Assembly: GCA_021824575.1 (NCBI GenBank)
Contig: JAKAKJ010000091.1
Span: forward strand, 1 to 56,407
DNA length: 56,407 bases
Direction: 5' to 3'
DNA from: Chloroflexota bacterium
GTDB taxonomy: Bacteria > Chloroflexota > Anaerolineae > Anaerolineales > Villigracilaceae
The notes beneath the pieces are model-generated. The model did not search any database. It saw nothing but the letters and a program-made list of their open reading frames with translations, and had not been told where the DNA came from. The first letter of the stretch is position 1, and each line of letters opens with the position of its first letter. Of this stretch, positions 48,457-55,656 are shown one piece after another. The position numbers and the translations under genes were made by a program.

Positions 48457-48756
48457 AATCCGAACAAAACGCAACGACCGGGACGAGTAAGCGGTCCCCG
48501 TGGCATACAGGCCACCTACGGTTTCTGACAGGGAGAACGAGCCAAGGATTGAGAGCTTGTTCCAGAGACAACCGCTGAAAACCACCCGCGAGCGTAAATC
48601 CGAAAGCGATCAGCAATTAGGAAGAACGGCCGGCCCCGTTATCAGCCCAAAGAGATGCTCCTCGGTTTCGATACCTTTGTACTCAACCACCGGAGCAAAT
48701 CGGGTGGAACCGCGTGAATCAAATTCTCGCCCCGTACTTGGGCGAGTTTTGTTTTT
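48457..48756 (+). ncRNA. T-box leader RNA of thrS
   Basis: The core T-box sequence GGGTGGAACCGCG lies at 48702-48714, and a terminator follows directly (CTCGCCC at 48726-48732, GGGCGAG at 48740-48746, then a T-run). A structured upstream half contains GACGAGTAAG, typical of stem I. Uncharged tRNA-Thr would pair with the T-box and specifier and stabilise the antiterminator, allowing transcription of thrS. I could not place the specifier codon with confidence. The boundaries come from the promoter and the terminator. Confidence 0.9.
48726..48756 (+). terminator. T-box conditional terminator
   Basis: A 7-bp GC-rich stem (48726-48732 with 48740-48746) is followed by TTTTGTTTTT. It is 12 bases after the T-box motif, as expected for a conditional terminator. 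Confidence 0.88.
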
Positions 48757-48833
48757 AAACATGAAGTACGCCGAGTTCACAAAGGTTTTCTTCGGGCTTT
48801 GTGTCCTTTGTGGCAAAATCGAAAGGAGAAAGA

Positions 48834-50648
48834 ATGTCACAACAAGAACTGCAGGAACGTTACGAAGATTCTCATCTTTATCGAATCCGACATTCGGCCG
48901 CGCACATCATGGCGCAGGCGGTGCTCGAGATGTTCCCTGATGGAAAGGTCACGATTGGGCCGCCGGTTGAGAACGGCTTTTATTATGATTTCGATTTGCC
49001 GCGCAACCTAACACCCGAAGATTTGGAACAAATCGAAAAACGGATGCGGCAAATCATCGCAGGTAAGTTTGAATTCGAGAAGGAAGTTGTCTCGGCAGAT
49101 GAGGCGCGCAAGATCTTCAAAGATCAGCCGTATAAAATCGAATTGATCGACGGCCTCGAAAAAGGCGGCTTCGATGAGTATGGCAATCCGTTAAAAGAGA
49201 AGCCGGAGATTTCAATTTACAAACATGATACGTTTGTGGATCTATGCCGCGGTCCGCATGTTCACAATACGAAAGAGATCAGGCCGGATGCCATCAAACT
49301 CATGAATGTTGCTGGCGCGTATTGGCGCGGCGATGAACACAACAAAATGCTTCAACGCATTTATGGCACGGCTTGGGAAAGCAAGAAAGACCTCGATAAT
49401 TATCTGTGGCAATTAGAAGAGGCTAAGAAGCGTGATCATCGCAAGCTGGGCAAAGAGTTGGAAATCTTTATCTTTGAAGATGAAGTCGGTTCGGGACTTC
49501 CGCTCTGGCTCCCGAACGGCGGCGTGATGATCGAAGAATTGGAAAAGCTGGCGAAAGAGATGGAAGAAAAAGCCGGCTATCTGCGAGTCCGAACGCCAAA
49601 CCTGACGAAGGAAGATTTATTCATTCGTTCAGGTCATCTGCCATATTACGCCGAGTCGATGTATCCGCCGATGGAATTGGAGGGCGTGAAGTATTACGTC
49701 AAGCCGATGAACTGCCCGATGCACCATAAGATTTTCGCATCGAAGGGACGTTCCTATCGTGACCTTCCGATTCGTCTCGCGGAATACGGAACGTGCTACC
49801 GCTACGAAAAATCGGGCGAACTCTTTGGCCTGATGCGCGTCCGCTCGATGCAGATGAACGATGCCCATATCTATTGTTCCGAGGAACAATTCGAGCAGGA
49901 GTTCCTTGGCGTTGTAGACTTATATATTAAATATTTCAAACTCTTTGGCATTGAAAAATATGTCATGCGGCTTTCATTGCACAGCAAGGAAGGTCTTGGC
50001 AAAAAGTATGTGGATAATGAACGCTTATGGATCAAGACGGAAGAGATGGTGCGCCGCGCGATGACGAACGGCAACGTGCCTTTCGTCGAAGCGGAAGATG
50101 AAGCCGCGTTCTATGGTCCTAAGATTGATGTGCAGGTTTGGAGCGCCATCGGCAGAGAATTCTCTCTGATGACGAATCAGGTGGACTTTGCCGTGCCTGC
50201 TCGTTTCGATTTGAAGTTCACGAACAAGGAAGGCGTGGACGAAGTTCCGCTCTGTATTCACCGCGCGCCACTCTCGACGCACGAGCGCATGATCGGATTT
50301 TTGATCGAGCATTACGCGGGTAACTTCCCGGTGTGGCTTTCACCTGAACACGTGCGCGTCATCCCAATCACGGACGGGCAGAATGAATATGCCAATCAGA
50401 TCGTCCAGCAGTTGCGCGATCATGGCATCCGCGTCAGCGCAGATATCAGCGCCCAGCGCATGAACGCCAAAATTCGCGCCGCGCAGTTGATGAAAGTGCC
50501 ATATATGCTGGTCGTCGGCGAGAATGAAATGAGGGCGAATCAGGTCTCGTTGCGCGTGCGCGACGGCTCGCAACAAAATAATATTTCGTTGGCAGAGTTT
50601 GAAGCACGCGTCAAAGATCGGATCGCAAACAGGTCGGCGGAGCTATAA
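48834..50648 (+). CDS. thrS: Threonyl-tRNA synthetase
   Basis: A 604-residue class II synthetase that charges tRNA-Thr. It lacks the N-terminal TGS domain and begins with the editing domain: RHSAAHIMAQAV (HxxxH) and DLCRGPHV (Cys/His). The catalytic core has MNCPMHHKIF, motif 2 RLAEYGTCYRYEKSGELFGL and motif 3 CIHRAPLSTHERMIGFLIEH. The anticodon-binding domain follows (VRVIPITDGQNEYANQIVQ). I start at ATG 48834, with AAAGGAG before it; an upstream in-frame TTG at 48801 is preceded by no such site. Expression is controlled by the T-box leader. The 5' leader also contains repeat-like text (GTGTCCTTTGTGG). Confidence 0.97.
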   Translation: MSQQELQERYEDSHLYRIRHSAAHIMAQAVLEMFPDGKVTIGPPVENGFYYDFDLPRNLTPEDLEQIEKRMRQIIAGKFEFEKEVVSADEARKIFKDQPYKIELIDGLEKGGFDEYGNPLKEKPEISIYKHDTFVDLCRGPHVHNTKEIRPDAIKLMNVAGAYWRGDEHNKMLQRIYGTAWESKKDLDNYLWQLEEAKKRDHRKLGKELEIFIFEDEVGSGLPLWLPNGGVMIEELEKLAKEMEEKAGYLRVRTPNLTKEDLFIRSGHLPYYAESMYPPMELEGVKYYVKPMNCPMHHKIFASKGRSYRDLPIRLAEYGTCYRYEKSGELFGLMRVRSMQMNDAHIYCSEEQFEQEFLGVVDLYIKYFKLFGIEKYVMRLSLHSKEGLGKKYVDNERLWIKTEEMVRRAMTNGNVPFVEAEDEAAFYGPKIDVQVWSAIGREFSLMTNQVDFAVPARFDLKFTNKEGVDEVPLCIHRAPLSTHERMIGFLIEHYAGNFPVWLSPEHVRVIPITDGQNEYANQIVQQLRDHGIRVSADISAQRMNAKIRAAQLMKVPYMLVVGENEMRANQVSLRVRDGSQQNNISLAEFEARVKDRIANRSAEL

Positions 50649-50658
50649 ATAAGATAAA

Positions 50659-50772
50659 TGTCATTGCGAGAAGCCGTAAAACGGTGGCGAAGCGATCTCA
50701 TTTTTATTGGGAGAGACTGCTTGCCAAAGGCACACTCCGCAGTCGTTGGGAATAGCACCCCTCGCAATGACA
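50659..50772. mobile_element. MITE-like element with 12-bp inverted ends
   Basis: TGTCATTGCGAG at 50659-50670 is repeated in inverse at 50761-50772 (CTCGCAATGACA). The interior is GC-rich and partly self-complementary. It has the look of widespread TGTCATTGCGAG-type bacterial repeats. No transposase is encoded. It creates a spurious plus-strand ORF. It lies between thrS and the infC promoter. Confidence 0.65.
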
Positions 50773-50784
50773 TGCTTCGTTTCG

Positions 50785-50814
50785 TTGACGATTCCCGCGC
50801 CTTCATGGTATTAT
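50785..50814 (+). promoter_or_regulatory. Promoter of infC-rpmI-rplT
   Basis: TTGACG (50785-50790) and TATTAT (50809-50814) are 18 bp apart. Transcription would start near 50821, directly before a small GC-rich hairpin (CCAGCC 50829-50834 with GGCTGG 50838-50843) that may regulate infC translation or transcription. Confidence 0.65.
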
Positions 50815-50869
50815 CAGCCCGCCAAAAACCAGCCTCGGGCTGGGTTTCTGTCTTGATAAGGAGAAGAAT

Positions 50870-51445
50870 ATCAGCGCTAACGAATTTCGAGTAAACGAGG
50901 GCATTCGGGTTTCCGAAGTCCGGGTGATCGGGCCAAACGGTGAAAACGTTGGAGTGATTCCGATCAGACAAGCTTTGCAGATGGCACGCGATGCCGAACT
51001 CGACCTAGTGGAAGTTTCACCGACCGCCACACCGCCCGTCTGCCGAATAACAGACTTTGGAAAGTTCATTTACGAGCGAACGAAAAAGGAACGCGAGGCG
51101 CGCAAGGCACAGACCAAGATCGAGGTCAAGGAAATCCGCCTGCGTCCCAAGACCAATGAGGCGCATCGCGGTTTCAAAGTGGATGATGCCCGCCGCTGGC
51201 TGAGCCAGGGACACAAAGTCCGGGTCACGATTAAGTTCCGCGGCCGCGAAATGGATTATCCCGAAATCGCGCTCGAAGATTTGAAAGAGATTGCACAGTC
51301 GCTTTCTGACGTCAGCACAATCGAGCAGGCTCCGATGATGGAAGGTCGAACGATGCTCGTGGTGCTGGCGCCGGGAAAGCCGTCAGCGAAGAAAAAGGAA
51401 AAGGCTGAGAATCCGGCTGAAGTCCGGGAAGAAGCGAAAGAGTAA
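50870..51445 (+). CDS. infC: Translation initiation factor IF-3, non-canonical AUC start
   Basis: A 191-residue IF-3, which binds the 30S subunit and checks start-codon pairing. The N-terminal domain SANEFRVNEGIRVSEVRVIG and VEVSPTATPPVCRITDFGKF, and the C-terminal domain EIRLRPKTNEAHRGFKV ... VRVTIKFRGREM, are complete. The conserved RVNEGIRV lies before the first canonical in-frame start (GTG 50924). The only good position upstream is ATC at 50870, 6 bases after AAGGAG. IF-3 genes are known for rare start codons (AUU in E. coli), which allow autorepression. It heads the infC-rpmI-rplT operon. The start assignment is inference; the reading frame is certain. Confidence 0.93.
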   Translation: MSANEFRVNEGIRVSEVRVIGPNGENVGVIPIRQALQMARDAELDLVEVSPTATPPVCRITDFGKFIYERTKKEREARKAQTKIEVKEIRLRPKTNEAHRGFKVDDARRWLSQGHKVRVTIKFRGREMDYPEIALEDLKEIAQSLSDVSTIEQAPMMEGRTMLVVLAPGKPSAKKKEKAENPAEVREEAKE

Positions 51446-51494
51446 GTTCTAAAGATGTTGATCGCCCGCGGGCAAAAGAAGTCCCGCGCTGACA

Positions 51495-51538
51495 CTTGCA
51501 CAAAATACCAAGTCCAAGCAGTGCAAGCGTTTTATTTT
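51495..51538 (+). terminator. Hairpin/attenuator between infC and rpmI
   Basis: CTTGCAC (51495-51501) pairs with GTGCAAG (51521-51527) around a 19-base loop, and CGTTTTATTTTG follows. In other bacteria this site carries L20-dependent control; here it may partly terminate the infC transcript. Confidence 0.6.
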
Positions 51539-51558
51539 GTCTGAAAGGAGTAAATACA

Positions 51559-51789
51559 GTGCCTCGCAAAGCCAAATCTGGCAAATTCAAACTCAAGACC
51601 CACAAGGCGACATCCAAGCGATTCCGCCTGACGGGCGCGGGCAAGCTCGTGCGAACGAAAGGCGGCAAAAGCCACCTGCGCCGAAATACTTCGAAGCGCA
51701 CCAAGACGCAACTCTCTGAGATGCAGACCGTTCAGGGTCGAAGTTACGTTAAGAACATCAAACGTCTCGCACCGAACATGGAAGAATAG
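51559..51789 (+). CDS. rpmI: Ribosomal protein L35 (bL35)
   Basis: A 76-residue basic protein of the large ribosomal subunit. The N-terminus MPRKAKSGKFKLKTHKATSK, then RFRLTGAGKLVRTKGGKSH, is typical of bL35, although the C-terminal part (VQGRSYVKNIKRLAPNMEE) is diverged. I start at GTG 51559, with AAAGGAG 8 bases before it; an upstream in-frame ATG (51496) lies inside the attenuator and gives a non-homologous extension. It is the second gene of the infC-rpmI-rplT operon. The 169 bp to rplT hold no gene, only repeat-like text. Confidence 0.95.
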   Translation: MPRKAKSGKFKLKTHKATSKRFRLTGAGKLVRTKGGKSHLRRNTSKRTKTQLSEMQTVQGRSYVKNIKRLAPNMEE

Positions 51790-51958
51790 GAATTCACCAC
51801 AGAGACACAAAGAGCGCAAGGAAAAACTCTGTGAACTTTGTCCAAGCACTGTGTTCTTTCAGTGTGGTGGTGAGAAAAATTTTATCGCAGCTCCTGGATG
51901 TAAACAACTGGCGCGCTTTCGCAGCCGCCGACGTCCAGAGGCTCGCAGGAGATAACAA

Positions 51959-52303
51959 ATGACTCGTATCAAGGGTGGTCCGTACGGACACCTTCGCCAC
52001 AAAAAAGTTTTAAAGATCACCAAAGGCCAGCGCGGCGCAAAACACTTTTTGTTCAAGCGTGCCAACGAGGCCATGCTCAAGAGTTTGTGGTACGCCACGC
52101 GCGACCGCAGAGTCCGCAAGCGTGACCTGCGCAAGTTGTGGATCGCCCGCATCAACGCGGCGGCCCGCCTGAACGGCACAACATACAGCCGTCTGGTGGC
52201 AGCGATGAAGAAATCCAACATCGCCCTCAACCGCAAGATGCTGGCAGACATCGCCGTCCGCGATCCAAAGGCATTCGCGGCGGTGGTCGCAGCAGCAAAA
52301 TAA
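51959..52303 (+). CDS. rplT: Ribosomal protein L20 (bL20)
   Basis: A 114-residue rRNA-binding protein needed early in 50S assembly. The N-terminal [20 protein letters not shown], the helix [20 protein letters not shown], the block [20 protein letters not shown] and [20 protein letters not shown] are all typical. The first residues (TRIKGGPYG) differ slightly from the common MARVKRG start. AGGAG precedes the ATG. In many bacteria L20 represses its own operon. A palindromic repeat follows the stop by 4 bp and may serve as a terminator. Confidence 0.97.
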   Translation: MTRIKGGPYGHLRHKKVLKITKGQRGAKHFLFKRANEAMLKSLWYATRDRRVRKRDLRKLWIARINAAARLNGTTYSRLVAAMKKSNIALNRKMLADIAVRDPKAFAAVVAAAK

Positions 52304-52307
52304 ACCC

Positions 52308-52338
52308 TGTAGGGGCACAGCGACGCTGTGCCCCTACA
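52308..52338. repeat. Dispersed TGTAGGGGC palindrome, copy 2
   Basis: A 31-bp element with a 14-bp stem, TGTAGGGGCACAGC and its complement, a 3-base loop and AATTTA after it. It matches the copy at 13603-13633 at both ends, with paired changes inside the stem. It lies directly after rplT. Confidence 0.8.
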
Positions 52339-52363
52339 AATTTAATGGGGGTAAAATATTTAC

Positions 52364-52936
52364 ATGAACAAAGTTCTTGTCGAACGCGTTCTTTCCACGG
52401 GTCAAACAATCCAAATCGTTCAAGGTGACATCACGGCTGAAACCACTGACGCAATCGTCAATGCCGCGAACGAATATCTTCAACACGGCGCGGGTGTGGC
52501 AGGCGCGATCGTTCGACGCGGCGGACAAGTCATCCAGCAGGAATCGGACGCGTGGGTACGCGAGCACGGGACGGTTTCTCATTCGCATCCCGCGTGGACT
52601 TCGGGCGGACTCCTGCCTGCGAAATATGTGATCCACGCTGTGGGGCCAGTGTGGGGTGACGGTGATGAAGATGCCAAATTAGCTTCAGCGATTCACGGCT
52701 CGTTGCAAGTTGCTGACGAATTAAAGTTGTCTTCCATTTCGATGCCCGCGATTTCAACCGGCATCTTCGGCTTTCCAAAAGACCGTGCGGCGGGGATTGT
52801 TTTTTCCGCTATCAAAAATTATTTTGCGCATCACGAATCTGGAATCAAGTTGGTTCGCATCGTTTTATTCGACGACGTGACCATACGAGCATTTATGTCT
52901 TACTGGTCCGACAAGTCTAGCAAGTCCGACTTGTAA
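52364..52936 (+). CDS. Macrodomain protein (ADP-ribose/O-acetyl-ADP-ribose hydrolase-like)
   Basis: A 190-residue single macrodomain. The family blocks are IQIVQGDITAETTDAIVNAANEYLQHGAGVAGAIVRRGG, with the Asn of NAAN and the GAGVAGAI loop, and ISMPAISTGIFGFPKDRAAG. Such proteins bind ADP-ribose and remove it from proteins or hydrolyse O-acetyl-ADP-ribose in the cytoplasm. Length and motifs are normal. The last codons overlap a small inverted repeat (52913-52941) that changes the tail to SDKSSKSDL. ADP-ribose handling could matter to a cell with a TIR NADase, but that gene is 39 kb away and the link is weak. Confidence 0.92.
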   Translation: MNKVLVERVLSTGQTIQIVQGDITAETTDAIVNAANEYLQHGAGVAGAIVRRGGQVIQQESDAWVREHGTVSHSHPAWTSGGLLPAKYVIHAVGPVWGDGDEDAKLASAIHGSLQVADELKLSSISMPAISTGIFGFPKDRAAGIVFSAIKNYFAHHESGIKLVRIVLFDDVTIRAFMSYWSDKSSKSDL

Positions 52937-52941
52937 GACTT
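52913..52941. repeat. Imperfect hairpin repeat at the end of the macrodomain gene
   Basis: AAGTCT-AG-CAAGTC and GACTTG-TA-AGACTT pair around one central base, covering the stop codon. AAGTC-type words continue to 52967. It may act as terminator or be a dispersed repeat. Confidence 0.45.
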
Positions 52942-52969
52942 CTCGACTTGCAAGACTCCTCAGACTTCA

Positions 52970-53824
52970 ATGATTACCTCCTCGCAGAATCCCAAAATCA
53001 AATTGGTCCGCGCGCTGACCGGACGTCCAAAAGAGCGACGCGAGGCGGGCGCGTTCCTGGCTGAAGGTGTGCGTCTCGTCGAAGATGCGTTCGCGGCGAA
53101 TTGGCCGTTTCGATTTGTTTTATTTAGCGATGAATTGAGCGAGCGGGGAAAAGATTTGATAAAAAAATTGGAAGCAAAAAATGTTGAAGTGGAGGAAGTA
53201 GAAAGCAGTTTGCTTCAATCGCTTGGTGAAACCGAAACTTCACAGGGAATTATCGCCGTCCTCGAATTTAACAGTTTACCAATTCCTGTATCACCAAATT
53301 TTCTACTCATCCCCGATTCCATTCGTGATCCTGGCAACCTCGGCACACTTCTACGCACCGCGGACGCGGCAGGCGTGCAGGCAGTTTTGATTCCGCCCGA
53401 AACGACGGACGCCTTCGCACCGAAAGTTATCCGCGCGGGAATGGGCGCGCATTTTCGATTGCCGATTCAAAATATGAGCTGGGAAGAAATTCGCACGTTC
53501 GTAAGTGCATCTCACCTTATTCAATCGGGCAATCCAAACCGAAAGGACTCAGCGCGCTTAACGGGACAAGTCCACCTTTCTGGTGCGACGCACGCGCGGT
53601 TACAAGTTTTCATCGCCGACATGAACGGTCAATCTTGCTGGGAGACGGATTTCAAATCTCCGCTGGCATTGATCGTCGGTGGCGAGGCGGAAGGCGCAAG
53701 TGAACAGGCTCGTAAATTAGCAAATAATTTTGTGAAGATTCCAATGGCTGGAAAAACAGAATCATTGAACGCGGCAGTGGCTGGGTCAGTGTTGATGTTT
53801 GAAGTGATGAGGCAAAGAAAATAA
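52970..53824 (+). CDS. SpoU/TrmH-family RNA 2'-O-methyltransferase
   Basis: A 284-residue methyltransferase of the trefoil-knot (SPOUT) type. An N-terminal RNA-binding domain (about 1-100, with FLAEGVRLVEDAF) precedes the knot domain. Motif 1 is IPDSIRDPGNLGTLLRTADAAG, motif 2 LIVGGEAEGASEQA and motif 3 KIPMAGKTESLNAAVAGSVL. It uses S-adenosylmethionine to 2'-O-methylate a ribose in rRNA or tRNA. The target cannot be read from the sequence; rRNA is more usual for proteins with this N-terminal domain. It starts 33 bp after the macrodomain gene and is probably co-transcribed with it. No obvious oddity. Confidence 0.93.
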   Translation: MITSSQNPKIKLVRALTGRPKERREAGAFLAEGVRLVEDAFAANWPFRFVLFSDELSERGKDLIKKLEAKNVEVEEVESSLLQSLGETETSQGIIAVLEFNSLPIPVSPNFLLIPDSIRDPGNLGTLLRTADAAGVQAVLIPPETTDAFAPKVIRAGMGAHFRLPIQNMSWEEIRTFVSASHLIQSGNPNRKDSARLTGQVHLSGATHARLQVFIADMNGQSCWETDFKSPLALIVGGEAEGASEQARKLANNFVKIPMAGKTESLNAAVAGSVLMFEVMRQRK

Positions 53825-53840
53825 GCAAAAAGGAGGGATC

Positions 53841-54350
53841 TTGTTCCCAAAGTATCTGTTTCTTTTTATACTTATTTCCTCGCTGAACGCATGCACTACC
53901 GCCTTTTTAGCATCATCAACGCCAACACCGACAAATATCCCGACGGCAACATCTGTGCCGACATTGTTACCAACGTTACTACAGGATGTCCAGCCGAAGA
54001 TTCTAGGCCCTTATACTATAAGTCAAGCATTAAACAATGTTGGGCATCCGCGTGTGCCTATAAATCAAGAGGAATTTCTGCATATTGCAAAACAACTACC
54101 TCTTGATGAAGCAATCCGATGGGGATATGGGGCTTGGGTAGACCAGAACGATCCTTTGTTGAAACAGTATTGGTATGTTTTGCCTCTTACCCTTCCTGAG
54201 GCATGTAACATCCCTTATCTTGGCAATGTTGATGTTAAGAAATGCCCAGAAGGCTACTATGGGTATATCGTCGGCGGCGATTGGGTACAAGAAATCGAAC
54301 TTGCTTCATTAATGTATTACAACCCAATAAGTCCCCTTCCACAAAATTAA
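53841..54350 (+). CDS. Small lipoprotein of unknown function
   Basis: About 169 residues, starting at the TTG at 53841, which is preceded by an AGGAGG ribosome binding site. The first residues MFPKYLFLFILISSLNAC form a lipoprotein signal with lipobox LNAC. A Thr/Pro/Ser-rich linker (STPTPTNIPTATSVPTLLPT) follows, then a globular domain of about 110 residues with QALNNVGHPRVPINQEEF, WGYGAWVDQND and CPEGYYGYIVGGDWVQEIE. I do not recognise this domain. It should be anchored outside the membrane. Base use is more A/T-rich than in its neighbours, which could point to transfer. A non-coding stretch of 67 bp follows. Confidence 0.7.
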   Translation: MFPKYLFLFILISSLNACTTAFLASSTPTPTNIPTATSVPTLLPTLLQDVQPKILGPYTISQALNNVGHPRVPINQEEFLHIAKQLPLDEAIRWGYGAWVDQNDPLLKQYWYVLPLTLPEACNIPYLGNVDVKKCPEGYYGYIVGGDWVQEIELASLMYYNPISPLPQN

Positions 54351-54417
54351 ATTAGAAAATGTTTTTGCTGGGGAATGTCAAAGCCTGTTTTGCGTTCTTT
54401 ATGGTTTAATAAGTATT

Positions 54418-55644
54418 ATGAAAATCCGTTCCATCACCTACTTCTGCGATCCTAAATATCCTTTAGATGAGAAAATCTTCCAAACGGCTGGCGAATTTCT
54501 TGCCAAAGCCAAGTCCGCGTATGAAGCCGCAGGTTATGAAGTCCAAACGATGCGGCTGGCAACGATTCCGTTTCCAAAATTGCTTGGCGAAAAACGAATC
54601 AATGATTTGCCAAAATTGGCCGAGCAACTTGAAAAGCTGATGCCGCAAATCGGTGTTGGACATCTTTCGCTCGGCCCCGCGTTGATTGAGTCGCCGCGCA
54701 GTTATCAGGGCATACCCGAAGCGATTGCCGCGAGTCAAAACATTTTCTTCGGCGGCATGATGGCGGATAAAAAAATCGGCATCTCGCTCGCAGCCATCAA
54801 AGCTTGCGCGAAGGTAATCGTCAAGTCCGCGCCGATTGACCCGAACGGATTTGCCAATCTGCGTTTTGCGGCGTTGGCAAATGTCAAAGCCGGCGCGCCG
54901 TTTTTCCCCGCCGCATATCACAAAGGCAATCAACCTGCCTTTGCCATCGCAACTGAGGCGGCTGATTTGGCAGTTGAAACTTTCAGCGAAACAAAGTCAA
55001 TCGAAGATGGACGAAAAGCTTTGATTGCGAGAATTGAAAAGCATGGCAAAGCCATTGCTCGAATCTCGAAGCGGTTATCGAATAATCGAAAATTCGATGC
55101 TCGATTTGGCGGCATTGATTTTTCCCTCGCGCCATTTCCCGATGATGCACATTCGCTCGGCAACGCGGTCGAAAAAATGGGCGTCCCAAAAATCGGATTG
55201 CATGGTTCGCTGGCCGCCGCCGCGCTTCTGACTGAGGCGGTTGACCGCGCCGATTTTCCTCACACCGGCTTCAGCGGCTTCATGCAACCGGTGCTCGAAG
55301 ATTCTGTTCTGGCTCGACGCGCCGCCGATGGCACGTTGACCATCAAAGATCTTTTGCTTTATTCGACAGTTTGCGGAACAGGCTTGGATACGGTTCCGTT
55401 GCCCGGCGACACAAGTGCGGATCAACTCGTCCCGCTGCTGCTCGATCTTTCCGCCCTCGCGCTGCGTCTCGATAAACCGCTGACTGCGCGGCTGATGCCT
55501 GTCCCTGGTAAAAAAGCGGGTGACGCAACATCTTTCGATTTTGGATTCTTCTCGAACAGCAAAGTCATGAATCTCGAGGCCGAGCCATTATCAGCCCCGT
55601 TGAACGGAAACGAAGAAATCAAAATCCAATCCTGCAAAAGATAA
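54418..55644 (+). CDS. DUF711 (UPF0210) family protein
   Basis: A 408-residue protein of the DUF711/UPF0210 family, whose members form an (alpha/beta) fold distantly related to glycyl-radical-type folds and whose function is not established. Conserved-looking blocks are IRSITYFCDP at the start, GVGHLSLGPALIESPRSYQG, NLRFAALANVKAGAPFFPAAYH, FGGIDFSLAPFPDDAHSLG, and YSTVCGTGLDTVPLPGDTS. No signal peptide is present. No good Shine-Dalgarno precedes the ATG. It lies 12 bp upstream of an SDR gene, so the two are probably one operon. Its function should not be inferred from that neighbour alone. Confidence 0.85.
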   Translation: MKIRSITYFCDPKYPLDEKIFQTAGEFLAKAKSAYEAAGYEVQTMRLATIPFPKLLGEKRINDLPKLAEQLEKLMPQIGVGHLSLGPALIESPRSYQGIPEAIAASQNIFFGGMMADKKIGISLAAIKACAKVIVKSAPIDPNGFANLRFAALANVKAGAPFFPAAYHKGNQPAFAIATEAADLAVETFSETKSIEDGRKALIARIEKHGKAIARISKRLSNNRKFDARFGGIDFSLAPFPDDAHSLGNAVEKMGVPKIGLHGSLAAAALLTEAVDRADFPHTGFSGFMQPVLEDSVLARRAADGTLTIKDLLLYSTVCGTGLDTVPLPGDTSADQLVPLLLDLSALALRLDKPLTARLMPVPGKKAGDATSFDFGFFSNSKVMNLEAEPLSAPLNGNEEIKIQSCKR

Positions 55645-55656
55645 AAGGATTTCGTC

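Noticed and set aside
48331-48585. N-terminal extension of the divergent GT2 protein
   Set aside because: The added residues are non-homologous, and the DNA carries the T-box promoter, the start of the leader RNA and a TATAAT for the GT2 gene.
50658-50894. A 78-residue plus-strand ORF after thrS
   Set aside because: It lies in the MITE-like element and the infC leader, has no ribosome binding site, and its translation is that of the repeat.
52364-52936. Functional link between the macrodomain protein and the TIR protein
   Set aside because: They are 39 kb apart with unrelated genes between, so genomic context gives no support.
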